DNA of 23,755 nucleotides from JAFDVL01 sp031398365 (GCA_031398365.1 JANNND010000547.1:1-23755); one strand, 5' to 3'. Positions 1 through 8,094 are shown, numbered from the stretch's first letter. Notes: a model not told the origin generated them from the sequence alone. Numbers and translations: made by a program.

Positions 1-36
1 CGCTAAAAAAGAGCAGTGAAATTTAATGGATAAGGT

Positions 37-252
37 ATGACTCTCTGTGAATTATGCGCGTTGCAAGACGTAAACAAGCGATGCGCGAAAAATCTTCCGC
101 CGCCGCCTAAGATGCGTTGTTCAGAATTTACGCCCGGCATAGAACGATTTTGCGCGACGCCTGCCGATTACGCCAACAAAGATCAGCGTTATCAAATGGC
201 GTTGTTCTTTGGGCTGAAAGGAAAAGAACTCAAGCGCGTGCAGACAATGTAA
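37..252 (+). CDS. Small cysteine-rich protein of unknown function
   Basis: A 71-residue soluble protein that I do not recognise as a named family. Five cysteines lie in the first 40 residues (C4, C7, C16, C28, C39), including an N-terminal CxLC pair, around a run of four prolines. This could be a small metal-binding or redox fold. There is no signal peptide or membrane segment. The ATG follows a weak TAAGG stretch, so the ribosome binding site is modest. A terminator-like hairpin begins a few bases after the stop, which supports this being a genuine single transcription unit converging on rpoZ. The start of any operon lies outside the window on the left. The Cys spacing and the terminator make me fairly confident it is real; the function is open. 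Confidence 0.6.
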   Translation: MTLCELCALQDVNKRCAKNLPPPPKMRCSEFTPGIERFCATPADYANKDQRYQMALFFGLKGKELKRVQTM

Positions 253-258
253 ATGGCT

Positions 259-288
259 GGTAAGTGTTCACTTTCACTTACTCTTTTT
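259..288 (+). terminator. Intrinsic terminator after the small Cys-rich gene
   Basis: A 7-bp perfect stem (GTAAGTG at 260-266 with CACTTAC at 275-281, plus a flanking G-T pair) encloses an 8-nt loop and is followed by TCTTTTT. It starts 8 bases after the stop of the upstream gene and overlaps the rpoZ stop codon on the opposite strand. On the minus strand no T tract follows, so it should act only on the plus-strand transcript. Confidence 0.55.
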
Positions 289-462
289 CCCCGCGTCCAG
301 ATGAAAGCCGATGACTCCCTGTTCAACTTCTGTAATGGCAATGCGGGTCGCCTTCGCCCCCACCAGATTGACGCGTTGACGTGCGCCATTTTGGAGCTGC
401 TTGGCCCGCTGGGCTGCTAACAAAACCTTCCGATACTTGTTCGTTTCCAGTTTATTTTTCAT
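274..462 (-). CDS. rpoZ: DNA-directed RNA polymerase omega subunit
   Basis: A 62-residue protein matching the short omega subunit, which helps assemble and stabilise RNA polymerase by holding the beta-prime subunit. The core reads NKYRKVLLAAQRAKQLQNGA, followed by a segment with KATRIAITEVEQGVIGF, the pattern seen in omega of Acidobacteria and Deltaproteobacteria. The frame is open further upstream to 585, but the family resemblance starts at the ATG at 462; the extra 41 codons overlap the end of the radical SAM gene and have no family character. The start lies 25 bases after that gene's stop, so the two are probably co-transcribed. The more usual neighbour of rpoZ is gmk, so this context is unusual. 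A weak GGGAT stretch precedes the start. Confidence 0.85.
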   Translation of the reverse strand: MKNKLETNKYRKVLLAAQRAKQLQNGARQRVNLVGAKATRIAITEVEQGVIGFHLDAGKKSK

Positions 463-487
463 AGCTTGATCCCATCCGAAGTAATAC

Positions 488-2053
488 TCAATTCTTCGAC
501 TCAACAATTGGCTCCGTAAGTGGCCTATCTGCCCCCTGAGCCTTTGGTTGCATGGTACGCCACGACGACCAGCCGTGTTTTGCAAGCTGATACATCGTGC
601 GCCGATTTTGCCAAACCACTTTCAGCCACGCCGCCTTACCCATTTGCGGAAAATAAATTCCCCGAAAGCATAGCCGCGCGATGAAATGACCGATCTGATA
701 GCCCACGGGTTTGTCGCTGATGGCCGCAATGGCTTCCGCATTACGCTCTGGACTATAAGAAGTGGCCCAACCGTGATTGACTTCAACTTGCGCTTCAGGA
801 ATGGTCAATTTCAACGGCGTATGCGCCATCTGAAACGGAGCGAAATCCATCCAATGTTTCGGGCGCGTCAAACGTCCGGCTTCTTGTAAGCGGGCATAAA
901 GGGGCGTGGAGGGAAAAGGAGTGAGCTGACCAAACACCGGCAAGCCCGGCGGCCAACTGTGAACTTGTTCCAGGGTGCGCGCAGCCACGCCCGGCGTGTC
1001 GTTATCCATCCCGAAAATAAAGGAAGTAATCGCATACACGTTGCGCTGTGCCAGCCGATTGAGGACGGCGGCATATTCGCTCGGTTTATTGAACCCTTTA
1101 TTCACGCCCGCCAAATTGACAGGATCAATGGATTCCATCCCGATGAAAACCCACTTGCCACCAGAAGCAGCAATCAGGTCAACCAGTTCTTCATCACGCA
1201 GCAAATTCGCGCTGATCTGTGCGACCCAATGCACCTGGGCATCAGCGGCGATAATGGCGCGTAACAAGGATTTTGTGCGCTTGATGTTGATGGCCAGATT
1301 ATCATCAATGAAAAAGGCAGCGACCTGTCCATTCTCACGCTTGGCGCGCGCCTTCAAACGCAGCAATTCATCCACCACACTTTCATTAGTGCGAAAGCGA
1401 ATCGAGTCGCCAAAGAAACCCGTGACGGTACAAAACTCACAGCCGTATGGACAGCCACGCCCGGTTTCTATCGGCACTAGGTGAAACTTGCCCCAACCCA
1501 GCGGTTTGAGCAAAGGACGCAACATACCTGGAATAATATTGAATTGCGCAAGGTCAAGTGATTCCCAGGGAATCGAAGGGTAAGGCTGCAAGCTCGGCTT
1601 AATATCGTTGCCCTTCGCATCAACGCTGGGTTGATAGATGTCTTTTAGCTCGCCACGCGCCGCGTCGGCAATGATCTGCGGCCATGTTTCATCGGCTTCG
1701 CCCAGTGCGATGGCATCCGCGTGCCGCGTGCCGCCATCACGGCCCAGCGCCTCGTCCGGCAATTCTGTCACGTGCGGTCCGCCCATCACCACGGTGATAC
1801 CCGCCGCGCGCAAGGCATCCGCTACGCGATACGCTTTCGCCACCATGCGCGTCATCGCGCCGATGCCGACCAGGCTGACGCCCTGTTCGCGCACGAACTG
1901 CACCAGTTCGGCTTCGTTCATTGCGTGCGTATTGCCATCCACTAAAACAACTTCGTGTTCCGGGGGCGTGAGGGATTGCAGCAAAAACATCCACAAATGC
2001 GGCATGAAGTTACGTGTCACGCCGTTGTCGGGATTATACAAAAGAATTTTCAT
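488..2053 (-). CDS. Cobalamin-binding radical SAM protein
   Basis: A 521-residue B12-dependent radical SAM enzyme of the BchE/HpnR type. Residues 1-140 form the cobalamin-binding Rossmann-like domain (MKILLYNPDN start, then MGGPHVTELP near residue 90); the classical DxHxxG base-off histidine motif is not evident, as is common in this class. Residues about 190-420 form the radical SAM barrel, with the 4Fe-4S motif CPYGCEFC (C201, C205, C208). A C-terminal helical region of about 100 residues follows. Members of this class carry out radical methylations or ring rearrangements on lipids, tetrapyrroles or antibiotics; the substrate cannot be read from the sequence. The start at 2053 is supported by GGAGAAAGGA just upstream. 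rpoZ follows by 25 nt. No biosynthetic cluster surrounds it. Confidence 0.9.
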   Translation of the reverse strand: MKILLYNPDNGVTRNFMPHLWMFLLQSLTPPEHEVVLVDGNTHAMNEAELVQFVREQGVSLVGIGAMTRMVAKAYRVADALRAAGITVVMGGPHVTELPDEALGRDGGTRHADAIALGEADETWPQIIADAARGELKDIYQPSVDAKGNDIKPSLQPYPSIPWESLDLAQFNIIPGMLRPLLKPLGWGKFHLVPIETGRGCPYGCEFCTVTGFFGDSIRFRTNESVVDELLRLKARAKRENGQVAAFFIDDNLAINIKRTKSLLRAIIAADAQVHWVAQISANLLRDEELVDLIAASGGKWVFIGMESIDPVNLAGVNKGFNKPSEYAAVLNRLAQRNVYAITSFIFGMDNDTPGVAARTLEQVHSWPPGLPVFGQLTPFPSTPLYARLQEAGRLTRPKHWMDFAPFQMAHTPLKLTIPEAQVEVNHGWATSYSPERNAEAIAAISDKPVGYQIGHFIARLCFRGIYFPQMGKAAWLKVVWQNRRTMYQLAKHGWSSWRTMQPKAQGADRPLTEPIVESKN

Positions 2054-2193
2054 GGGTCCTTTCTCCGCAACCTAAGTTGTGTAAGTCAGGAGGGGGAGTA
2101 AAAAGTAGCCAACATTAAAACACGCCGCTGGTGCAAAGCCGACCCAGCAATGGGCCGCCTTGCGAAATTACCCAGCCGCTTGTTCACTGCACA

Positions 2194-2547
2194 TTAGAGT
2201 TGAGGTTTGGTATGAACGAGGCGACGCACGCGGTCAGAGAAAAGAACATCTATTTTCCCTGGATCAACCACTGCTGTTACCTCGCCCATGCCGAACGTGG
2301 GGTGGAGCATGGTTTGCCCCTTGCGGTAAGTGATCGCCCAATTGTAGGGCGCGCCTTCCGGCGCGGCCCCAATGCCATTGTTGCTGTCGCTCTTCTTAAA
2401 TCGGCTGCGTGTACTGCAAGCCGGACATTTCACCGAAACGATACTGCCAGCCTTACTGATCGAAGCGACGATATGACCTCGCACTTCAGCACAGACCAGA
2501 CATAGTTTTTGCACCCGGTCACCGATAGCAGATTGATGGATTTCCAT
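2194..2547 (-). CDS. Zinc-ribbon-like protein with Tudor/CarD-like tail
   Basis: A 117-residue soluble protein. Two CxxC pairs (C16/C19 and C41/C44, the second in KCPACSTRSRF) look like a zinc ribbon. After a low-complexity linker (about residues 52-68), the C-terminal 40 residues contain LHPTFGMGEV and end in a strand pattern like the small Tudor-like domains at the end of UvrD/PcrA and in CarD/CdnL proteins. A role in binding nucleic acid or RNA polymerase is therefore a reasonable inference, not shown. The start is set by AAGGAG seven bases before the ATG at 2547; a longer open frame up to 2697 runs through the glycine-codon repeat of the RRM gene and is spurious. It lies 61 nt downstream of the RRM gene in the same direction. 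Confidence 0.7.
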   Translation of the reverse strand: MEIHQSAIGDRVQKLCLVCAEVRGHIVASISKAGSIVSVKCPACSTRSRFKKSDSNNGIGAAPEGAPYNWAITYRKGQTMLHPTFGMGEVTAVVDPGKIDVLFSDRVRRLVHTKPQL

Positions 2548-2608
2548 AATATCTCCTTGTGAAGTTCGTGATTGCTTTTCGTCCCGACTGATATGTTCGC
2601 AGGCAGCA

Positions 2609-2926
2609 TTAGTAACGCGAGGACCGACCGCCGCCGCCGCCGCCATAACCGCCGCCGCCGCCAGCACCACCACGATTTTCGCGCGGGCGAGCTTCATTCA
2701 CGACTAAGGCACGTCCGTTTACATCCTTACCATTCATTTGCGAGATCGCTTTTTGGCCTTCATCTTGAGACGCCATCTGGACGAAGCCAAAACCGCGCGA
2801 ACGGCCTGTTTCGCGGTCAGTAATGATTGAGGCCGATTCGACCGTTCCGGTAGGAGTAAAAAGTTCTTCTAATTCGCCTTCCGTCATTTGGAAATCGAGA
2901 TTGGCCACATACAGTTTGATTGACAT
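2609..2926 (-). CDS. Glycine-rich RRM RNA-binding protein
   Basis: A 105-residue single-RRM protein of the bacterial Rbp type, related to cyanobacterial cold-induced RNA-binding proteins. RNP2 is KLYVANL (residues 4-10) and RNP1 is RGFGFVQM (44-51), with the aromatic residues needed to stack on RNA bases intact. After residue 85 the tail is almost pure glycine with one Tyr and ends in RSSRY, as in plant and cyanobacterial glycine-rich RNA-binding proteins. Such proteins bind single-stranded RNA and often respond to cold. The ribosome binding site is weak (AAGG placed rather far upstream). About 600 bases without a convincing gene lie upstream, leaving room for a long leader, which is common for cold-regulated genes. 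Likely co-transcribed with the CxxC protein downstream. Confidence 0.92.
   Translation of the reverse strand: MSIKLYVANLDFQMTEGELEELFTPTGTVESASIITDRETGRSRGFGFVQMASQDEGQKAISQMNGKDVNGRALVVNEARPRENRGGAGGGGGYGGGGGGRSSRY
2627..2668. repeat. CCG-rich low-complexity run (Gly tail of the RRM gene)
   Basis: Two runs of CCG/CGC triplets separated by ATAA encode the poly-glycine tail. On other frames the run yields poly-Ala and poly-Arg artefacts. Such tracts can change length by slippage, so the tail length may vary between strains. Confidence 0.8.
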
Positions 2927-3533
2927 ATTTCTTTATACCTTTTCTGCTAATTAGATCGTCGCTTGAATTGTTGCAGGCTACGGAAGTTTTTATCACACGG
3001 CCAAGCTGCTCAATCTCAAACTAGGATAAGTCTTTACAATGTTTTCTGGCGTGGAGTAGCAGAATGGTGAGCACGAATGTTAAGGACGAAAGCGGAGGAG
3101 AAATCCAAGGGGATAAGAGGAGGAGTGGTTCTCGCTATCTTCTTTCTATCAAGGAAGCGGTAACTGCCAGGCTTCACTGTGGTCACAATTAATTCTTTTA
3201 CGCCAAGCCTTTTTAAGGTTAGGGACCAACCAGTGGCGACTCGCGGCATAGAAAATTCGGTGGCGTGAAAGCGACAATGATTAATCAGTGAACTGACACT
3301 CACACTATATGCTAATAACTGCATGAATACAAACAGGAGGGAGTAGGCAAGTGATAATCGTCCACCCATAGTCTGCGATTTTTGCTTAACTCAGCATGAT
3401 CAGACATCCGCTTTTAAAGGCTAAGTTGCCTTACTAAACTACCCAATAGCAGCTATTAGTTACTGCCTATCTGATGCCATCGCAATGCGTCGGGACAGCA
3501 TAAAAAACTAAGCTAAGTTCATTTCCATCTCAG
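2927..3533. other. Gene-poor gap between DUF488 and the RRM gene
   Basis: About 600 bases with no gene I can support. The only sizeable frame is on the minus strand (3034-3369, 111 codons). It has a hydrophobic start but no ribosome binding site, no recognisable domain and no family resemblance. The part next to the RRM gene probably holds its promoter and leader. I found no strong hairpin or tRNA. Confidence 0.5.
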
Positions 3534-4025
3534 TTAAAACAAGGAGAGTTGAGCAGTGGCAAACTCTGCCGCCCCTGACATAACCAACTCGCCCGCAGGT
3601 AAGATATGGGCGACGGCTCCACCACGCTGAACCAACGTACGCGTGATGAGGTGATAACGATGACAATGAAGGTAATTTATTTCGCTGCACATAAAGGCCA
3701 CGCGAGCCACGGCAGCGAAATCCAATAATTGTGCAATTCCGGCTTGATAAAGTTCAGCCTGCTCCAGCCGCTCATAATCGGCTTTTCCATTAGAAAAATA
3801 AAACTGCTCGCCCTTGGGACGCCCGCCAAGGGTATCTCCTAAATAAGTGTAATTAAGGCCCACTGCGGTGATAGAGCGCTTGAGCGTTTCCCGATTAAAT
3901 TGTGGATTAAAGCGGCTGTAGGGCTGCGACCTTATGTCTACTAACATTTCAATTTCGTGCTGTTGTAACAACCCGATAAAGACATTTATCGCCACATTAC
4001 CGTGTCCAGTGGAGAATAGCCTCAT
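3534..4025 (-). CDS. DUF488 family protein
   Basis: A 163-residue DUF488 protein. The family signatures are present: an STGHGN start, LVDIRSQPYSRFNPQFN around residues 30-45, and the conserved CSEINYLHCHR segment near residues 110-120, whose cysteines and histidines suggest a metal or nucleotide site. The biochemical role of the family is not settled. The ATG at 4025 overlaps the stop of the upstream membrane protein as ATGA, so translation is coupled; a longer frame upstream to 4232 lies inside that gene and is not used. It is the last gene of the moxR-DUF58-GT39-DUF488 run. No clear terminator is visible after it. Confidence 0.85.
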   Translation of the reverse strand: MRLFSTGHGNVAINVFIGLLQQHEIEMLVDIRSQPYSRFNPQFNRETLKRSITAVGLNYTYLGDTLGGRPKGEQFYFSNGKADYERLEQAELYQAGIAQLLDFAAVARVAFMCSEINYLHCHRYHLITRTLVQRGGAVAHILPAGELVMSGAAEFATAQLSLF

Positions 4026-5575
4026 CGTAACTCCGACTCTTTCACATAGAGGACTAAATTCACGCCGGGCCTCAGAACATACTCCTTTGAACGATACTTC
4101 CCCTGTAGCTTTTTTTCCGCCTCTTCGCGTTGATCGTCGGTAGCGATTAAGACATCTCCTTGGGCGTTTTCTGGAATCTTCGTCCCGTAACCCGTAATTT
4201 GTTGCCTGCGAAAGTACCAGGGTAAAGGCCAATAATCAGGCGTAGAGAAGTAGATAGAATGCGCTTTGGCGCGATAAACTTCCTGCACTAAGTTCAATAA
4301 ATCTTTATCGGTTTGCGCATATACATAACCATATTGCGTGTCGGTATAAGCAGTGAAGTTTCTTTTCTTGCCAAAGTCCGCGAAGTATCCCGTGGTATTT
4401 TCATTGTCTTCATATTTATGCAAATTGACCTGCCAGGAGGTTCGGGCAACAGGAACCGCTATCGCCATCAGTAAAATGATCAAGACGACTTGTGGCGCAG
4501 TAAACCGTAACAAGGAAACTATGGCCTGTGCCACGTAACCGCTGAAGACAGCCAAAGCAAGCAACATGCTCACCATCAACCAGGGAGTTTTATAGGGAAC
4601 TCTTGAATATCCAAGCACCATTCCACAGGCCCACGCCATGAGAAATAGGCCAAACTTACTTCCGCGCCATAAAGTAATTACGACACCCAGAATGGCAGCA
4701 AGAATAAGCGGCAATTCAAGTTTGACTAAGATGCCTAAATAATAAGTAAACACATGATCATGAACATGTTCAGTGAAACCGCGCCCCGTCCACATAAAGA
4801 CAGCTCGAAAGGCATCCAGTACGCCTTTCCAATTGGTAAAAAATGAAGAGTAAAAGAGAAGGTTAAGCGTTAGAAAAACCAGCACTGCGTATAACAAATA
4901 CTGCCACGATAACGATAAGCGCTGGTACACCTGAGCGAAGGAAAAATTCAGGCTGGATTGGCTCAAGATCGCTTTTAACTTAGACCAGATAAGTGCGCAA
5001 AGCAGGGCTGCCATCAATACCCCAACTGTATGAATGGCGGTTTCTTTGGTAGCAAATAAAAGTCCGAGAAAAATCGGCAGGAACACAAGGTAATGATCTT
5101 TAAAGTTATAAGCGCAAACGATGATTCCGACGGTAAAAAAACCAAATGATGATTCATGGATAAAGTCGCGCGAGAAATACACCAGACCTGGCGACAAGGC
5201 CAAACTCCAAGCCGCAACCGGGGTTCCAACCAATCCTAAGCCGCGGCGTAAGCCCCACATCAAAGCTACTGTTAAGACACCGCAAATTGCCGGATACGCC
5301 CGCAAAGCAAACTCGCTTTCGCCAAAGAGTTTTAGTGCCAGCCACGAGAAATAATATAAAGTTGGGCCGTGATAATTGGTTGGATCGTAGGTATATTTTC
5401 CTGTTTGCGCCAGGTTTAGCAGGAAGTGAGAATTGACACCTTCATCGTGGTGCAAGGGTTTGATCTCAAGTAGGTAAAAACGCAGAAAGATTGCCGCAAC
5501 GATGGCTAACAAATAGGCAATCGTACTCATAATCTGTGCTTTTCGGTTCGTCGCTACTTCAACTTCATTCATCAT
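4022..5575 (-). CDS. Agl23/TIGR03663-like GT39 family membrane protein
   Basis: A 517-residue polytopic membrane protein resembling the TIGR03663 (flippase activity-associated, Agl23-like) branch of the GT39/ArnT/PMT glycosyltransferase superfamily. After the first membrane helix (about residues 17-35) comes KPLHHDEGVNSHFL; D44-E45 match the catalytic acidic pair in the first external loop of lipid-linked-sugar transferases. YDPTNYHGPTLYYFSW, typical of this branch, follows. About ten more hydrophobic helices extend to about residue 385, followed by an extramembrane C-terminal domain of about 130 residues. It likely transfers or handles a polyprenyl-linked sugar at the outer face of the membrane; donor and acceptor are unknown. 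The start MMNEV has only a weak upstream signal; M16 is an alternative. It lies 41 nt after DUF58 and is ATGA-coupled to DUF488. Confidence 0.8.
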   Translation of the reverse strand: MMNEVEVATNRKAQIMSTIAYLLAIVAAIFLRFYLLEIKPLHHDEGVNSHFLLNLAQTGKYTYDPTNYHGPTLYYFSWLALKLFGESEFALRAYPAICGVLTVALMWGLRRGLGLVGTPVAAWSLALSPGLVYFSRDFIHESSFGFFTVGIIVCAYNFKDHYLVFLPIFLGLLFATKETAIHTVGVLMAALLCALIWSKLKAILSQSSLNFSFAQVYQRLSLSWQYLLYAVLVFLTLNLLFYSSFFTNWKGVLDAFRAVFMWTGRGFTEHVHDHVFTYYLGILVKLELPLILAAILGVVITLWRGSKFGLFLMAWACGMVLGYSRVPYKTPWLMVSMLLALAVFSGYVAQAIVSLLRFTAPQVVLIILLMAIAVPVARTSWQVNLHKYEDNENTTGYFADFGKKRNFTAYTDTQYGYVYAQTDKDLLNLVQEVYRAKAHSIYFSTPDYWPLPWYFRRQQITGYGTKIPENAQGDVLIATDDQREEAEKKLQGKYRSKEYVLRPGVNLVLYVKESELR

Positions 5576-5616
5576 TCTGATGCTATCTCAAATCGCAAAG
5601 AGTTAATCTTGACTGG

Positions 5617-6936
5617 CTAAAGTAAGCCGCGTGCTTTTACTTCCAGATACTTATTAACTAACTGAAATGATAACTGTCCGGCGGGGACATCTAAGGCCAA
5701 GCCGCCTAACTCGGTAATTCGGGCTAAAGCTTCTTCGCGCTTTTGCAATAACTCTTCGGCAACGCTTTGGCGGTACACATCGGTAACCTGCTGCGGCACT
5801 TCGGCAGCCAAGGTGCGCAAATCGTTATCGCCGATGGTTACGATCAAGGGTAAGTGACGCGGCAGCAACGTTGCCGTATAGGCGAGCAATTCCGCGGAGG
5901 CTTCCCGGTCAATCAGATCCGTCAGAATAATCACCAACGACCGACGTTTACAGTGTTGCGAAAAATATTGGAAAGCGCGGGCATAGGATGGCTCAATCAT
6001 ACTGGGCTTGAGGTTGTAGAGCGCTTCAAGCATGGCATTGACCTGCGCGTGGCCTTGTTGTGGCGGCAGGTAGGTAACAATTTCTCGCGTAAAGGCCAGC
6101 AAACCAATATTGTCAGAACCGCGATTCGCGACAAATCCCACCGCCAACGCCGCATTAATGGCGTGATCAAGCTTCGATAAATTATCAATGCGCGATGTCA
6201 TCAACCGCCCGGCGTCCAACATCACCACAATGTTTTGATTACGCTCGGCTTGATATTGCCGCGTCACCAGCTTGCCGCGCCGCGCCGTCGCCGTCCACGA
6301 AATATGCCGCAACGCATCGCCGCGCACATAATCGCGCAGGCTTTCAAATTCCCTGCCCTGTCCTTTTAATCGTGTGCGCCGGATGCCGATTTGCAAAAGC
6401 CGATTGCGCTGGGCGAGCAACTCTTGTTGCTTCGCGGCGCTCAGGTTGGGATAGACTTTGACGCTTTGCGCGGCGGGCAGGCGCACCTGTTTGATAGCTA
6501 AGCCAAATGGTGTCGTCCAGCGCAGCAACAAATCTCCAAAGTGATAATCGCCGCGCGCCGCAGCAAATAGTTTGTAGCTTTGCTGAACGGAGTTGCGGGC
6601 TTTGCGAGGAATAATAAAAGTCATCAATCGTGCGCCGCGCAATTCCAAATCAGGCGGGTATTCGTCTTTGAGACTCAAGGTAATCGGGCGAGTGGCGCGC
6701 ACCGTCAATTCGATCTGCACTTCGTTTTCTGCACCCAGGATGAAGCGTTTTGACAAATGGCGCGTCGCGGAAATCTGCGCCACATCTTCAGCCTGCCGAT
6801 AATCCCACCACGCCGCCGCAAACAGGGCAACGTTCCAGCCAATCAGTAAGTATTTGCTGACTGACCACGGCCAAGTCAGCAGCGGCGGAAGCACACCGAG
6901 GATCAGCAGAATAAAAAAGCGTCGCGTAAAAAGCAT
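5617..6936 (-). CDS. DUF58 domain protein with degenerate VWA-like fold
   Basis: A 439-residue protein with two N-terminal membrane helices (about residues 6-45), a beta-rich periplasmic-type region, and the DUF58 signature around residues 195-230 (EFESLRDYVRGDALRHISW, then TATARRGKLVTRQY). A von Willebrand A-like fold follows, but the metal site that is usually DxSxS reads LDAGRLMTS, so metal binding may be lost or altered. DUF58 proteins are standard partners of MoxR ATPases, thought to act in maturation or stress-related assembly of envelope complexes. An upstream TTG (6954) is in frame, but the ATG at 6936 is the better start. The ATG sits only three bases from a 33-bp inverted repeat, with no Shine-Dalgarno sequence visible. 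Confidence 0.88.
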   Translation of the reverse strand: MLFTRRFFILLILGVLPPLLTWPWSVSKYLLIGWNVALFAAAWWDYRQAEDVAQISATRHLSKRFILGAENEVQIELTVRATRPITLSLKDEYPPDLELRGARLMTFIIPRKARNSVQQSYKLFAAARGDYHFGDLLLRWTTPFGLAIKQVRLPAAQSVKVYPNLSAAKQQELLAQRNRLLQIGIRRTRLKGQGREFESLRDYVRGDALRHISWTATARRGKLVTRQYQAERNQNIVVMLDAGRLMTSRIDNLSKLDHAINAALAVGFVANRGSDNIGLLAFTREIVTYLPPQQGHAQVNAMLEALYNLKPSMIEPSYARAFQYFSQHCKRRSLVIILTDLIDREASAELLAYTATLLPRHLPLIVTIGDNDLRTLAAEVPQQVTDVYRQSVAEELLQKREEALARITELGGLALDVPAGQLSFQLVNKYLEVKARGLL

Positions 6937-6939
6937 GGT

Positions 6940-7055
6940 GAAATCAAAAGGCAAATATCAAAAGGCAAAAGGCGAAGATGAACGCTACGCGATTTTAATC
7001 AAAAGACAAGATAAAGTGCCGACCTTTTGCCTTTTGATATTTGCCTTTTGATTTC
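6940..7055. repeat. 33-bp perfect inverted repeat filling the moxR-DUF58 gap
   Basis: The arms are 6940-6972 and 7023-7055, identical as reverse complements over all 33 bases, with a 50-nt loop. Each arm carries repeated CCTTTTG/CAAAAGG heptamers. The element begins 7 nt after the moxR stop and ends 3 nt before the DUF58 ATG, so it is almost the whole intergenic region. In the minus-strand message it would fold into a very stable hairpin that ends next to the start codon. It resembles a dispersed palindromic element rather than an ordinary terminator, as no T tract follows. Confidence 0.9.
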
Positions 7056-7062
7056 TTAAGTT

Positions 7063-8094
7063 TTACCGAGGCACCTCGACCGAAGCCAGAATCTCATCAA
7101 TCACCTGGTCTGGGGTAATTCCTTCAATTTCGGCATCGGAACGCATAACGATGCGATGGCGCAAAACGGGAGGTGTGACATCACGCACATCGTCGGGCGT
7201 CGTAAACTCGCGGCCCCGCATCGCGGCTAAGGCTTTGCTGGCCAAGAGTAACGCGACCGAGGCGCGCGGGCTTGCGCCCCAATGAATGTTGGCGTGTTCG
7301 CGGGTGCGGCGCACGATTTCGACCAGATATTTTTGCACGCCCGGCTCTACTACCACTTTTCGCACAGCGGCGCGGGCTTCGGCTATCGCCGCCGGGTCTG
7401 CCAACGGCTGCAAATTGACGGCTTCTAATTTGCGCGCATTGAAACCCGCCTGCCAATTGGCGATGATTTGTAATTCCTGCTCTTCAGTTGGGTAAGAAAT
7501 CAGGACTTTGAGCAGGAAGCGATCCAGTTGCGCTTCGGGCAGCGGATACGTGCCTTCATATTCAATGGGATTCTCGGTCGCCAGTACCAAAAACAGCGGC
7601 GAGAGGGGATGACTTTCACCATCAATCGAAACCTGTCGTTCCTCCATTGCTTCAAGCAAGGCGGCTTGTGTTTTGGGCGGCGTACGGTTGATTTCGTCGG
7701 CCAGTAATAAATCGGTAAAGACAGGGCCGTTGCGCAAAGTGAACTGCGAAGTCGTCAGATTAAAAACGTTTGTCCCGGTGATGTCGGACGGCATCAGGTC
7801 GGGGGTGAACTGAATGCGATTGAAGGATGCACCGATGACTTTAGCAAGTGTTTTGATCAGCAACGTTTTAGCGGTTCCTGGCACACCTTCTAACAGAGCG
7901 TGGCCTTCAGCAAAGAGACAAATCAAAATCTGGTCAATGATCTCGTCCTGCCCTACGATCACTTTATGAATTTCCTGCCGAATTGTTGCGGCAATCTGGC
8001 TGACCGTATTCTGGGTTTCAACCGTTGCCGTGCCTTTGTTCTCAAGGTGATCCAAAGGGATGATTGCCAAAGATTCTGTCTCGGAATGTTCCAT
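7063..8094 (-). CDS. MoxR family AAA+ ATPase
   Basis: A 343-residue MoxR-type AAA+ ATPase. Walker A is GVPGTAKT (residues 70-77), Walker B is LLLADE (129-134) followed by INRTPPKTQAALLEAMEERQ, sensor 1 is ATENP (172-176) and the DRF motif is at 191-193; all are intact. The lid domain follows to the C terminus. These ATPases act as chaperones that insert cofactors or mature partner proteins, typically together with DUF58 and VWA proteins. Here DUF58 follows, but the usual BatA/BatB-type VWA and transglutaminase genes are absent; a GT39-like membrane protein and DUF488 take their place. GCAGG nine bases before the ATG is the likely ribosome binding site. It opens the minus-strand operon, divergent from the heme gene. 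Confidence 0.93.
   Translation of the reverse strand: MEHSETESLAIIPLDHLENKGTATVETQNTVSQIAATIRQEIHKVIVGQDEIIDQILICLFAEGHALLEGVPGTAKTLLIKTLAKVIGASFNRIQFTPDLMPSDITGTNVFNLTTSQFTLRNGPVFTDLLLADEINRTPPKTQAALLEAMEERQVSIDGESHPLSPLFLVLATENPIEYEGTYPLPEAQLDRFLLKVLISYPTEEQELQIIANWQAGFNARKLEAVNLQPLADPAAIAEARAAVRKVVVEPGVQKYLVEIVRRTREHANIHWGASPRASVALLLASKALAAMRGREFTTPDDVRDVTPPVLRHRIVMRSDAEIEGITPDQVIDEILASVEVPR

Noticed and set aside
2627..2668. CCG triplet array looking like a short tandem repeat or CRISPR-like repeat
   Set aside because: It encodes the glycine tail of the RRM protein; there are no spacers.
2548..2697. N-terminal extension of the CxxC protein frame with a poly-Ala hydrophobic stretch resembling a signal peptide
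   Set aside because: It is the glycine-codon repeat of the RRM gene read in another frame; AAGGAG marks the ATG at 2547 as the true start.
3034..3369. 111-codon minus-strand frame with a hydrophobic start
   Set aside because: No ribosome binding site, no domain, and composition unlike the neighbouring genes; it lies in a probable leader/promoter region.
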